From: Hoeflea_A sp965228435
GTDB taxonomy: Bacteria > Pseudomonadota > Alphaproteobacteria > Rhizobiales > Rhizobiaceae
Reading direction: 5' to 3'
DNA length: 64,000 nt
Assembly: GCA_965228435.1 (NCBI GenBank)
Contig: OZ245818.1
Span: forward strand, 3,906,001-3,970,000
Shown here: positions 24,507-33,279 of the stretch, piece after piece
Numbering within the stretch: position 1 is the stretch's first letter
Layout: each line of letters opens with the position of its first letter
Translations under genes and position numbers: made by a program
Notes under the pieces: generated by a model
Database searches by the model: none
Seen by the model: the letters and a program-made list of their open reading frames with translations, nothing else
What the model was told of the DNA's origin: nothing

Positions 24507-26585
24507 ATGTTGACCCTGGATGAGAAAGAGTACTCCAAGCTGAGAATGTGCTTCGCGCCCGAGAGCGCGGCGATCATAGGCGCGTCAACAGATCCCATGA
24601 AATTCGGTGGCCGGGCGCTGAAATTCTGCCTGGAGCGTGGCTATGGCGGCCGCCTCTATCCGATCAATGCAAAGAACGCCGTTGTCCAGGGCGTCGACGC
24701 CTTTGCAAGCATTGCCGATCTGCCCGAGGCCCCGGAGATCGCGGTGATCGCAGTCCCGGCACCGCAGGTTCGCGAAAACCTGATTGCCGCCGGACGTAAA
24801 GGCTGCGGCGTGGCCATCGTCTATGGCGCTCAGTTCGCCGAAGCCGGCGGCGATGGGGCAGCGCGCCAGGACGAGTTGTTGTCGATCGCCCAGGCCCACG
24901 ACATGCGGCTGATCGGGCCGAACTGCATGGGCGTGATTTCGCTTGAATCCGGCTTTGTTGCAAGTTTCACCGCGGCGCCCGAACATCATGACGGCAACGG
25001 TTGGCCGGACGTGGGCACCGTTTCGGTCGCCAGCCAGTCAGGGGCCGTGGGCATCCAAATCTTTGCGCAATTGCGCGATCGCGGACTGGGGCTCGCCAAC
25101 TGGATCTCCACCGGAAACCAGGCCGACATCGACGTTGCCGATGCCATCGCCTATTACGCCGATGATCCTGCCACCCGGACAATCGCCGTCTACATGGAAG
25201 ACGCCTCGCGCGGCCTGAAGCTCGTGCAGGCGCTGGAGAAGGCACGGCGGGCCAAGAAACCGGTGGTGATCCTCAAGGTCGGAACCACGCCGTTGGGGGG
25301 AACGGCAGCCGCCGGCCACACGGCATCCATGTATGTCGAGGACCGGTTGGTCGAGGATCTGTTCGCCCAGTTCGGTGTTTTGCGCGCCGGCTCCGTCAAC
25401 GAACTGATCGACCTGGTCGCCGCCTGCAATGCCGGGGTCATCCCGAAAACCAATCAGGTCGCCGCGGTTTCGGTTTCCGGTGGCGGCGCAGTCATGATCT
25501 CCGATGCCGCGTCAAAGGGCGGACTGGAGCTTCCGGACTACGACGATGCGGCGCTGGCCGAATTGAAGGAAGCCAATTCTTTCGTCAATGATCGCAACCC
25601 GATCGATATCTCTGCGCCGTCGATGAGCAACATGGCAATCACCGGTGGACACCTCAAATGGGGGACGGAACGCGGCCAGGCGACCATGCTCGGCTATATC
25701 AGTCATGTTCCGCTTGTGCCTCGGACGCGCGGTGCAATCATGCCGCAGCTCCTGAGTTTGCGGGAAAGCCATTCGGACGAGCTGGTTGCTATTGCCGGCA
25801 ATTTTCATGCCGAGGACCGCAAGGCGCTCGTGCAGTCCGGCGTTGCCGTTTTCGACGACCCGACTGTTGCGACCGAAGCGGTCGCCAAACTGGTGGCCGC
25901 CGGTCAGGCTTTCGAAAAGCCGGTATGCACGCCGTCGGAGCCCGAAACAATCGCCTCGGACGTCGACGCAGCGCTCGCGGAAGCCGGCGTCGTAATGGTC
26001 GAAGCGACGCCGGTTGCAACCGAGGACGAAGCGCTGGCCGTGTTGGAGCGCAACGGAGCTATCGTCCTCAAACTGGCAGCATCCGGCTTGCAGCACAGGA
26101 CAGAACTCAACGGCGTTCATGTCGGGCTGCAAACGCCAGACGCCGTGCGTGCGGCTTTTGCCAGCCTGAGCGTCGCAATGACGCGTCATGCCGCGCAGTA
26201 TCCGGATCTGCATATTCGAGCCGAGCCGATGGTTCGCGGCGTCGAGATGCTTGTGGGAACGCGCGCGGATCCGCATTTCGGGCCGCTGGTGCTGCTGGGT
26301 TCTGGTGGAGCCCACTGCGAGCTTTTCGATGATGTCGTCTATGCCAAGGCGCCCGTTACGGCCGACGAGGCCCGTGGGATGATCGCAGCCGTCCGTGCGG
26401 AGCGAATGCTTGACGGGTGGCGCGGCGCGCCCGCGGTCGACCGCGAAGCGCTCACCGCTACGCTGGTGGCCTTGTCGCAGGCTGCGCCCCGATTGCCGTC
26501 GCTGGAAATCAACCCGCTGATTGTCACGCCGCAGGGTGCCGTGGGTGTGGATCTCGTGGTTGCATCTGGGGAAACCGATACGTGA
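24507..26585 (+). CDS. NDP-forming acyl-CoA synthetase (acetate--CoA ligase family)
   Basis: The 692-aa protein is an acyl-CoA synthetase of the NDP-forming type, in which alpha- and beta-like parts are fused. An N-terminal CoA-binding domain (ESAAIIGASTDPMKFGG near residue 15) is followed by succinyl-CoA-ligase-like domains with GTVSVASQSGAVG and the phosphohistidine-type segment GGTAAAGHTASMY. The C-terminal ATP-grasp part begins around residue 500 and ends in EINPLIVTPQGAVGVD. ATG at 24507 is used; the ribosome site is weak, so translation may be coupled to the gene ending at 24497. It would activate an acid product of the pathway to its CoA ester before the aldehyde dehydrogenase and hydratase steps. 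Confidence 0.9.
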   Translation: MLTLDEKEYSKLRMCFAPESAAIIGASTDPMKFGGRALKFCLERGYGGRLYPINAKNAVVQGVDAFASIADLPEAPEIAVIAVPAPQVRENLIAAGRKGCGVAIVYGAQFAEAGGDGAARQDELLSIAQAHDMRLIGPNCMGVISLESGFVASFTAAPEHHDGNGWPDVGTVSVASQSGAVGIQIFAQLRDRGLGLANWISTGNQADIDVADAIAYYADDPATRTIAVYMEDASRGLKLVQALEKARRAKKPVVILKVGTTPLGGTAAAGHTASMYVEDRLVEDLFAQFGVLRAGSVNELIDLVAACNAGVIPKTNQVAAVSVSGGGAVMISDAASKGGLELPDYDDAALAELKEANSFVNDRNPIDISAPSMSNMAITGGHLKWGTERGQATMLGYISHVPLVPRTRGAIMPQLLSLRESHSDELVAIAGNFHAEDRKALVQSGVAVFDDPTVATEAVAKLVAAGQAFEKPVCTPSEPETIASDVDAALAEAGVVMVEATPVATEDEALAVLERNGAIVLKLAASGLQHRTELNGVHVGLQTPDAVRAAFASLSVAMTRHAAQYPDLHIRAEPMVRGVEMLVGTRADPHFGPLVLLGSGGAHCELFDDVVYAKAPVTADEARGMIAAVRAERMLDGWRGAPAVDREALTATLVALSQAAPRLPSLEINPLIVTPQGAVGVDLVVASGETDT

Positions 26586-28021
26586 CAGATATAACCCATC
26601 TCATCGACGGACAGCCTGTGAAGGGTGAAGGTCCCGTGCTCGATGACATCGACCCGGCAACGGGTCAGGTGATAGGCAGACTGCCGGAAGCAACTGAGGC
26701 ACAGGTGGCTGAAGCGGTATCCGCGGCATCCCGGAGCTTTGCATCGGGCGCCTGGGCAGAGGCACCGGTTCGCCAACGCCAGGGCGTATTGCGGGATGCC
26801 GCCGGAGCGATCCGCAATGATGCCGACACGCTGGTCGATCTGCAGGTTGCAGAGGGTGGGATGACGCCGGACGGCGTGCGCGGCCAGGTCATGGGCGCGG
26901 CGGCCTGGTTCGACTACTTTGCCGATTTTCTCTCCCGCGAAGCGGGCGAAACCTACCAGCAGCTGGAAACCGCGACGACGCTTGTCAATCGCGAACCGAT
27001 CGGCGTGTGTGCGCTGTTCTCGCCCTGGAATGTTCCGGTGACGCTGAGTGCGATCAAACTGGCGCCGGCACTGGCGGCGGGCAATTCTGTCGTGTTGAAA
27101 CCGTCCGAGGAAACACCGATGGTGACCCGTCGGCTGGCAGACCTGATCCATGGTGTCGGCCTGCCCGATGGCGTTCTCAACGTCGTCAATGGTCGCGGTG
27201 CGGTGACCGGGGCGGCGCTGGCTGATGCGCCGGACGTCGCCATGATTTCCTTTACAGGCGGATCGGTCGGCGGTCGTGCGGTGGCCGAAGCGGCAGCCCG
27301 TCGGCATGTGCCTTGTGTCATGGAACTGGGCGGCAAGTCGGCGACGATCGTCTTCGAGGACGCTGACATTGACGCTGCGCTGGAAGGGGCGCTGACGTCG
27401 ATCTATTCCGCCAACGGTGAAGCCTGCCTGGCCGGATCACGCATTCTCGTCCAGGAGAGTATTGCCGGGGCTTTCATCGAACGCTTTGTCGAGCGGGCAC
27501 AAGCCTTGCCCGTTGGTGATCCGCGTGGGGAGGGAACCCTCGTTGGGCCGATGGTGACGAAGGCGCACCGGGATCGGGTCCTGAGTTTCTTCGAAGATGC
27601 CGAATCTGCCGGCGATCGCATCCTTTGCGGCGGTCCTGCGCCGGAGCTTGCCGATGGTTTCTACGTGCGTCCGGGCGCCATCGCCGTCGCTTCGCGGCAA
27701 AGCCGCGTGTGGCGCGAGGAAGTGTTCGGCCCGATTGCCGCGCTGGCAACCTTTTCGGATGAGGCGGAGGCAGTGGCGCTCGCCAATGACAGTTCCTACG
27801 GACTGTCCGGGTATCTTTGGACGCGGGATCTTGGCCGCGCCATGCGGGTCGCTCGCCGTGTGCGCACCGGCACGATGGTGATCAACGCGCCCTTCATGCG
27901 CGAGCTCAATGCGCCGTTTGGCGGCTACAAGGGATCCGGCATTGGACGTGAAGGCGGCACCCATAGCTGGATGAACTTCACCGAGGCGAAGACAACAGTA
28001 ATCTATCATGGCGGGGACTAG
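26582..28021 (+). CDS. Aldehyde dehydrogenase family protein
   Basis: The 479-aa protein is a NAD(P)-dependent aldehyde dehydrogenase. The general base glutamate is in MELGGKSA near residue 250, the catalytic cysteine is in ANGEACLAGSR near residue 284, and the FSPWNVPVTLSAIKLAPALAAGN cofactor region is intact. The C-terminal EEVFGPIAAL and GGYKGSGIGREGG are standard. The start is GTG at 26582, overlapping the previous stop (GTGA). It presumably oxidises an aldehyde made within the same operon. Confidence 0.93.
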   Translation: MTDITHLIDGQPVKGEGPVLDDIDPATGQVIGRLPEATEAQVAEAVSAASRSFASGAWAEAPVRQRQGVLRDAAGAIRNDADTLVDLQVAEGGMTPDGVRGQVMGAAAWFDYFADFLSREAGETYQQLETATTLVNREPIGVCALFSPWNVPVTLSAIKLAPALAAGNSVVLKPSEETPMVTRRLADLIHGVGLPDGVLNVVNGRGAVTGAALADAPDVAMISFTGGSVGGRAVAEAAARRHVPCVMELGGKSATIVFEDADIDAALEGALTSIYSANGEACLAGSRILVQESIAGAFIERFVERAQALPVGDPRGEGTLVGPMVTKAHRDRVLSFFEDAESAGDRILCGGPAPELADGFYVRPGAIAVASRQSRVWREEVFGPIAALATFSDEAEAVALANDSSYGLSGYLWTRDLGRAMRVARRVRTGTMVINAPFMRELNAPFGGYKGSGIGREGGTHSWMNFTEAKTTVIYHGGD

Positions 28022-28025
28022 CATC

Positions 28026-28775
28026 ATGCTGAAGGGCAAACGGATCATTGTGACCGGTGCGGCACAGGGCATCGGCTCGGTGATGGCGGCCGGATTTTCG
28101 AAAATGGGTGCGAGTGTCGTGCTTGCCGATATTGCCGATCCATCGGATGCGACGGCCCGTATCGTCGACGACGGCGGCACAGCGATCGGGGTTCAGGTCG
28201 ATGTCACGAGCCTTGCGGATTGTCAGCGCATGGTGGCGGAGGCCGAAGCCGCATTTGGCGGCCTGGACGGTCTGGTTAACAACGCCGCGATGTTCGCAAC
28301 GCTGCCGATTGAAGCTTTCGACGCCATCGACGAAGCGCTTTGGGACAGGGTCATGGCCGTCAATGTGAAGGGACCCTGGCTGTGCAGCCGGGCAGCGGTT
28401 CCGGCGATGGAACGTGCCGGGGGAGGGTCAATCGTGATGATCGCGACCAACCGCATCCTGCACGGTTTTCCGGGAATGCTGCATTACGATGCCTCAAAAG
28501 GTGGTGTGTGGGCCATGACCCGGTCGCTGATCCGCGAGGTCGGCGACAAAAAGATCCGGGTCAACACCATCTCGCCCGGACTGACCATGAGCGAGGGCGT
28601 TCTGGCTCGCGAGGGTATCCAGGAGCGCGCCAAGCCGATCGCAGCGGGACGATCGCTGGCGCGCAACCAGGAGCCAGAAGACCTGGTGGGTCCCACCGCA
28701 TTTTTCCTGAGTGACCATTCCGCCTTTATCTCCGGCCAATCGCTGAGCGTGGATGGCGGAGGTCTGGTCAACTGA
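28026..28775 (+). CDS. SDR family oxidoreductase
   Basis: The 249-aa protein is a classical short-chain dehydrogenase. The cofactor motif TGAAQGIGSVMA is near residue 10, NNAAM marks the central strand, the active-site Tyr-x-x-x-Lys is in HYDASKGG, and the C-terminal SGQSLSVDGGGL is standard. ATG at 28026 follows GGGGAC; an upstream ATG at 28008 would overlap the ALDH gene and add six residues. It belongs to the ridA operon and probably interconverts an alcohol and ketone of the pathway. Confidence 0.88.
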   Translation: MLKGKRIIVTGAAQGIGSVMAAGFSKMGASVVLADIADPSDATARIVDDGGTAIGVQVDVTSLADCQRMVAEAEAAFGGLDGLVNNAAMFATLPIEAFDAIDEALWDRVMAVNVKGPWLCSRAAVPAMERAGGGSIVMIATNRILHGFPGMLHYDASKGGVWAMTRSLIREVGDKKIRVNTISPGLTMSEGVLAREGIQERAKPIAAGRSLARNQEPEDLVGPTAFFLSDHSAFISGQSLSVDGGGLVN

Positions 28776-28818
28776 GCCCAGCGGGAAAATTCCCTTAACG
28801 CTGCCCGAGGAGACATTC

Positions 28819-29016
28819 ATGGCAATCGTCAACATCACCATTATCGAGGGTCGAGACCGCGAGACCAAGAACCTGCTGATGAAACGGCTGACCGATGCAG
28901 TGGTCGAGACACTGGATGCCAAACCCGGGCAGGTGCGCGTCGTGATCAACGAGGTGCAGGATGGCGATTACGCAGTGGGTGGCAATCCGGTGTTTTTGCA
29001 CGATCACGCGCAATAG
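28819..29016 (+). CDS. 4-oxalocrotonate tautomerase-like protein lacking Pro-1
   Basis: The 65-aa protein matches 4-oxalocrotonate tautomerases in length and pattern: beta strand IVNITIIEGR, helix DRETKNLLMKRLTDAVVETL, then VRVVINEV and the GGNPV turn. The arginines equivalent to Arg11 (EGR) and Arg39 (VRVVI) are conserved. However, the residue after the initiator Met is Ala and not the catalytic Pro-1 that defines the family. ATG at 28819 has GAGGAG eight bases upstream, and no alternative start would expose a proline. Activity, if any, must differ. Confidence 0.82.
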   Translation: MAIVNITIIEGRDRETKNLLMKRLTDAVVETLDAKPGQVRVVINEVQDGDYAVGGNPVFLHDHAQ

Positions 29017-29019
29017 GAC

Positions 29020-29051
29020 TTGCGTCAATCTACTAATGGGATGATAGTGGG
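29020..29051 (+). promoter_or_regulatory. Promoter with tandem TAGTGGG operator, site C
   Basis: TAATGGG (29034-29040) and TAGTGGG (29045-29051) repeat with 11-bp period. TTGCGT at 29020-29025 and GATAGT at 29043-29048 form a -35/-10 pair with a 17-bp spacer. The hydratase ATG follows at 29058, only ten bases after the -10, which would give an almost leaderless transcript. Confidence 0.6.
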
Positions 29052-29057
29052 CAGACC

Positions 29058-29846
29058 ATGACGGAAATCGAAACTGCCACTGATGGACCCGCCGGGGTCA
29101 TCCGGTTCGCACGGCCGCAAGCGCGCAATGCGCTGACCGATGCAATGTTGGTGCAGACTCGCGAGGCCATGCAGGCCTGGGAGCTTGATGACGCCATCGC
29201 GGCCATCGTGCTCACCGGTGATGACACGGCGTTCTGCGCCGGCGGTGACGTCAAGGGCACGGCGTCCAGCCAGATGGAGCCGTTCGAGAAATACCGGTAT
29301 CGCCATACCCAGTCGGTCTGGCACGAATTCATGCGGTTTTTGGGCAATTACACCAAGCCGGTGATTGCCGCCATCGAGGGCTACGCGCTTGGCGGCGGCC
29401 TGGAACTCGCCCTGCGATGTGACTTTGCGGTCGGTTCGAAGACCGCCAGACTCGGGATGACCGAGGCCAGCCTGGGCCTGTTTCCCATCCTGGGCGGCGC
29501 CTGGTCGTTGGCGCACGCGGTCGGAGAACGCAAGGCCCGGGAATTGGCCTATACCGGTCGGCGCATCGACGCCGAGGAAGCGTTGGCACTCGGCCTCTTG
29601 AACCATGTGACCCCGGCCGGCGGCGCGGTCGCCAAAGCGACCGAGATAGTGGGCGATATTGCCAGCAACGCGCCGCTTGCCGTCATGGCGATGAAGCAGG
29701 CGATCAATCGGGCACCCGGGCAGTCCTACGAAGAAGCTCTCAACGCCGGCGGCGATCTCTCGGCGCTGCTGATGTTCTCGGAAGACCGGAAAGAGGGCCT
29801 GCGCGCCTTTCTCGAAAAACGCAAGCCGGAGTTCAAAGGCAAATGA
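29058..29846 (+). CDS. Enoyl-CoA hydratase/isomerase family protein
   Basis: The 262-aa crotonase-fold protein has the oxyanion-hole segment FCAGGDVKG near residue 58, GYALGGGLELALRCDFAVGS with the first catalytic glutamate position, and MTEASLGLFPILGGAWSL carrying the second glutamate. The latter differs from the usual PGAGGTQRL, so the substrate may be unusual. It starts ten bases after the -10 of promoter C, with no ribosome site between, and overlaps the next gene by four bases (ATGA). It probably hydrates or isomerises the CoA ester made by the synthetase upstream. Confidence 0.9.
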   Translation: MTEIETATDGPAGVIRFARPQARNALTDAMLVQTREAMQAWELDDAIAAIVLTGDDTAFCAGGDVKGTASSQMEPFEKYRYRHTQSVWHEFMRFLGNYTKPVIAAIEGYALGGGLELALRCDFAVGSKTARLGMTEASLGLFPILGGAWSLAHAVGERKARELAYTGRRIDAEEALALGLLNHVTPAGGAVAKATEIVGDIASNAPLAVMAMKQAINRAPGQSYEEALNAGGDLSALLMFSEDRKEGLRAFLEKRKPEFKGK

Positions 29847-31417
29847 CAGGCAGCTACGACGCCATCGTCGTGGGCGGCGGCCATAACGGCCTGACCTGTG
29901 GGGCCTATCTGGCGCGCGCCGGCAAATCCGTCCTGGTGCTGGAACAGAAGCCCTATATCGGTGGTGCTTCGGTCACCGAGGAGTTCAGTCCGGGATTTCG
30001 CGCCTCAACCTATTCCTTCATCATGGGGCACCTGCACCCGAAGGTGATCGAGGAACTGGAGCTACGCAAATTCGGGCTTGAAAATATCGAGCAGCCGAAT
30101 GTCATCAATCCGACGGATGATGATTGCATCGTTTTTTCCAAGGATCCGGTGAAGACCCGTGAACAGATCGCGCGCTTTTCGCAGAAGGACGCCGAGAACT
30201 ACCCGAAATTCTTTCAGCGCCTGCAGTCGACCATCGAAATCCTGCGCATGCTGCAGCTGGAAACACCGGTCAATCCGTTCCGCAAGGACCCGATTGGACT
30301 GCTGAAGACGGCGCGCTTCGCGTGGAAAATGCGCAACGCCGAGGAAGAGGTCTACAACCTTCTTCACGCGCTTTCGATGAGCGCTCACGACTATGTCTCG
30401 CAATGGTTCGAGACCGATCTGGTCAAAGCCAAATTCATGTTCTGGGCGACGATCGGCGGCAATGTTGGCCCCTATAGTCCGGGAACGGCCTTCTATCTGG
30501 TGACGCACCTGATCGGGCAGACCGGCATGAGCTTCGCACGAGGCGGAATGGGCGCGATCGCTGACGCAATCGCCAAGTCAGGACAGGCCCATGGCATGGA
30601 CATTCGTTGTGACGCCTGGGTTGACGAGATCCTGGTGCGCGACGGCAAAGCCGTGGGGGTGCGGCTGCGCTCAGGTGAGGAAATCCATGCCTCGCGTGTC
30701 ATCAGCAACGCCAATGCCAAGCGCACCTTTCTCGACATGGTCAAGCCGGACCACCTGCCGGAAGATTTCGTCGACGATATCAAGGGCTACCGCAGTCGCG
30801 GCATGAGCTTCAAGCTGCTGTGCGCCGTCGACCGGTTGCCGCAATATAAGGGGTTCAGCCAGGAAAAGACCGGGGTCGAGTATCCGGCCTACGCTCACAT
30901 CTGCCCGACACCGGAATTTCTCGAACAGGCATTTCATGACGCCAAGTTCGGCTGGTATTCGTCCGAACCATTCCTGTCACCCAACGTGCCGAGCTACTTC
31001 GACGACACGCTGGCGCCCGACGGCAAGCATGTCGTTGTCTTCCAGGGCGGTGTCAGCCCCTATGAGCTGCGCAATTCGGACTGGGATCGAGAGGGTCCGC
31101 AACTGGTCCGAAACGCCTTCAACGTCATGGATCGCTTCGCGCCCGGCTTTTCCGACAGCGTGCTCGACTACAAGCTCTACACGCCGAAGGATATCGAGGC
31201 CGACATCAACCTGCCGGGTGGCAATTCCCAGCACGGTGAGCTGACGCTGGATCAGCTTTTCTTCATGCGTCCGGTGCCTCGCTATGCCGATTACCGTTCG
31301 CCGGTGAAGGGACTGTATCAGTGCGGGGCGTCGACCCACCCCGGTGGCGCCGTGTCGGCGGTGCCCGGTCACAACGCAGCGCGCGAGATTTTGAAGGATT
31401 GGAGATGGTCGCGATAA
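29843..31417 (+). CDS. Phytoene-desaturase-like FAD-dependent oxidoreductase
   Basis: The 524-aa protein is an FAD-dependent oxidoreductase of the phytoene desaturase/PYROXD2 type. The N-terminal dinucleotide motif VVGGGHNGLTCGAYLARAG and the following VLEQKPYIGGASVTEEFSPGF are diagnostic, and the C-terminal FAD motif is GLYQCGASTHPGGAVSAVPGHNAA. No carotenoid genes are present, so carotenoid desaturation is unlikely. The enzyme may oxidise a C-C or C-N bond of the catabolic substrate. It overlaps the hydratase gene (ATGA) behind promoter C. Confidence 0.88.
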   Translation: MTGSYDAIVVGGGHNGLTCGAYLARAGKSVLVLEQKPYIGGASVTEEFSPGFRASTYSFIMGHLHPKVIEELELRKFGLENIEQPNVINPTDDDCIVFSKDPVKTREQIARFSQKDAENYPKFFQRLQSTIEILRMLQLETPVNPFRKDPIGLLKTARFAWKMRNAEEEVYNLLHALSMSAHDYVSQWFETDLVKAKFMFWATIGGNVGPYSPGTAFYLVTHLIGQTGMSFARGGMGAIADAIAKSGQAHGMDIRCDAWVDEILVRDGKAVGVRLRSGEEIHASRVISNANAKRTFLDMVKPDHLPEDFVDDIKGYRSRGMSFKLLCAVDRLPQYKGFSQEKTGVEYPAYAHICPTPEFLEQAFHDAKFGWYSSEPFLSPNVPSYFDDTLAPDGKHVVVFQGGVSPYELRNSDWDREGPQLVRNAFNVMDRFAPGFSDSVLDYKLYTPKDIEADINLPGGNSQHGELTLDQLFFMRPVPRYADYRSPVKGLYQCGASTHPGGAVSAVPGHNAAREILKDWRWSR

Positions 31418-31426
31418 GAAAAATCA

Positions 31427-31458
31427 TTGCGATCTTGTTTTAGTGGGATCATAGTGGG
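31427..31458 (+). promoter_or_regulatory. Promoter with tandem TAGTGGG operator, site D
   Basis: TAGTGGG at 31441-31447 and 31452-31458 form a perfect 11-bp direct repeat. TTGCGA at 31427-31432 and CATAGT at 31450-31455 give a -35/-10 pair with a 17-bp spacer. The isochorismatase-like gene starts 27 bp later behind a GGGAGGA ribosome site. Confidence 0.65.
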
Positions 31459-31485
31459 CTAAAAGCTCGATCCAAGGGAGGAACA

Positions 31486-32157
31486 ATGCCGCACGACGTG
31501 AAAATACCGGACTATGTGATCGAGCGGATCATGGCCAAGCGCGGCAAGCTGAACGTCTACGAGGAGTTCGAGGCGGCAAAGACTGCATTCCTCGTGATCG
31601 ACATGCAGAACTTCTACGTCGCTGAAGTCGATACGGCGATTTCAATCGTGCCCAACATCAATCGCATTGCCATGACCTGCCGGGAGAAGGGTGTTCCGGT
31701 GATCTGGGTGATCATGCGCTGTGCCGAAGAGGAAGGCGCGCCGAGCCAGTGGCCGATCTACCATCAATATTTCTTCACCGAGGCCAAAGGCCACAATCAC
31801 CTCACCAAACTCAGCCCGGGCAATCCCGGCTATGAGCTCTATCCGGAACTGGACGTGCGCGAGGAAGATCGAATCGTGACCAAGCGGCGCTTTTCGCCAT
31901 TTGTCATCGGCGCATCGGATCTGCATGACATTCTGCAGGGGATGGGGATCGAGAATCTGATCGTGGCAGGTACGGCGACCAACATGTGTTCCGAATCCAC
32001 CGCACGCGATGCCATGATGCTCGACTACAAGGTGGTGATGGTCGAGGACGCCAACGCCGCCCGCTATGATGACGACCACCTGGCCGGATTGACGTCGTTC
32101 TATCAAAGCTTCGGCGACGTCCGCAGTACCGACGACGTGATCGGGATGATCAGGTAG
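31486..32157 (+). CDS. Isochorismatase-like cysteine hydrolase
   Basis: This 223-aa protein has the isochorismatase-like hydrolase triad: Asp in LVIDMQNFY near residue 38, Lys in VTKRRFSPF near residue 130, and nucleophilic Cys in GTATNMCSESTARDA near residue 167. Relatives include N-carbamoylsarcosine, ureidoacrylate and maleamate amidohydrolases. It lies first behind operator site D, and the ABC transporter genes follow after three bases. With RidA in the same regulon it suggests hydrolysis of an amide or carbamoyl nitrogen group; the substrate is unknown. Confidence 0.88.
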   Translation: MPHDVKIPDYVIERIMAKRGKLNVYEEFEAAKTAFLVIDMQNFYVAEVDTAISIVPNINRIAMTCREKGVPVIWVIMRCAEEEGAPSQWPIYHQYFFTEAKGHNHLTKLSPGNPGYELYPELDVREEDRIVTKRRFSPFVIGASDLHDILQGMGIENLIVAGTATNMCSESTARDAMMLDYKVVMVEDANAARYDDDHLAGLTSFYQSFGDVRSTDDVIGMIR

Positions 32158-32160
32158 GTC

Positions 32161-33210
32161 ATGGCCGAGATCCAACTGCGCAACGTCGGTAAACGCTGGG
32201 GCTCCTTCATCGGAGTCGACAACTTCAATCTGACGATCGCAGACAGGGAATTCCTGGTTCTTCTCGGACCGTCTGGCTGCGGCAAGACGACCACCATGCG
32301 CATGATCGCGGGCCTGGAAGAGGTGAGCGACGGCGAAATTGCCATTGACGGCAAGGTGGTCAACAACCTGGAGCCGAAGGACCGAGACGTGGCGATGGTT
32401 TTTCAGAGCTACGCGCTCTATCCCAACATGAACGTCTATGAGAACATTCGCTTTCCACTGCAGGTTCGCGGCATCGATCCACCCTCCCAGGACGCCCGCG
32501 TGAGGCGGGCCAGTGCCATGGTCGAGCTCGACGAATTCCTGCACCGGAAGCCGGCTGAACTGTCGGGCGGACAGCGCCAGCGCGTGGCTCTGGCCCGCGC
32601 CATCGTGCGCGAGCCCAACGTTTTCCTGATGGATGAGCCGCTGTCCAATCTCGATGCAAAGCTGCGTGTCTCGACCCGAGCGCAGATCAAGAATCTCAGC
32701 CACGAACTGGCCGTCACAACGATCTATGTGACCCACGATCAGATCGAGGCCATGACGCTTGCCGACCGCGTGGTGGTCATGAAGCAGGGCGTGGTGCAGC
32801 AAGTCGGCAGTCCGACGGAGATCTATGACACGCCGGCCAACACCTTTGTTGCGGGTTTCATCGGCAGCCCGGCCATGAATCTGATCGAGGGTGAACTGAA
32901 CAGCGGGAGCTTCGTTGCAGCAGGCGCATCGATCGGTGGGCTCTCCGTCGCCGATGGTCCGGTGACGCTTGGCTTCCGCGCAGAGGATGCGGACGTTGTC
33001 GAAGAAGGTGGGCAGATCAACGCTCCGATATACACGCTGGAACTGCTGGGTGATGCCACCATGGTGTCGGTCCGCATCGGCGGTGCTCTTGTTTCGGTCA
33101 AGGCCGACAAGTCGTTCCGGGCCGAAATAGGTGATCCGGTCTCGATCCGGGTACCGCCCGACATCTGCCACCTGTTTGATGCAGGGACAGGGGTACGCCT
33201 CGGGACGTGA
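32161..33210 (+). CDS. ABC transporter ATP-binding protein, UgpC/MalK type
   Basis: The 349-aa ATPase has Walker A GPSGCGKTT near residue 36, Q-loop MVFQSYALYPNM, signature LSGGQRQRVALARA, Walker B FLMDEPLSNLD and switch-His YVTHDQIEAMTLAD, plus a C-terminal TOBE-like domain with LGFRAEDA. This is the MalK/UgpC class used by carbohydrate and polyol importers. It starts three bases after the hydrolase gene and precedes the binding protein by 69 bp, where the next ribosome site is. It powers the two permeases at 34545 and 35567. Confidence 0.92.
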   Translation: MAEIQLRNVGKRWGSFIGVDNFNLTIADREFLVLLGPSGCGKTTTMRMIAGLEEVSDGEIAIDGKVVNNLEPKDRDVAMVFQSYALYPNMNVYENIRFPLQVRGIDPPSQDARVRRASAMVELDEFLHRKPAELSGGQRQRVALARAIVREPNVFLMDEPLSNLDAKLRVSTRAQIKNLSHELAVTTIYVTHDQIEAMTLADRVVVMKQGVVQQVGSPTEIYDTPANTFVAGFIGSPAMNLIEGELNSGSFVAAGASIGGLSVADGPVTLGFRAEDADVVEEGGQINAPIYTLELLGDATMVSVRIGGALVSVKADKSFRAEIGDPVSIRVPPDICHLFDAGTGVRLGT

Positions 33211-33279
33211 GTTCCCGAATAATCAGGCCGAAGGCCACAACGATCCCGCAAGGGGAACAGGACAAAAAGGGAGAAGACC

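Noticed and set aside
29843..31417. Carotenoid phytoene desaturase
   Set aside because: The FAD motifs fit the superfamily, but no other carotenoid gene is near, and the gene is coupled to a hydratase in a catabolic operon.
31642..33171. 509-aa minus-strand open frame
   Set aside because: It is antisense to the isochorismatase-like hydrolase and the ABC ATPase, both with complete catalytic motifs.
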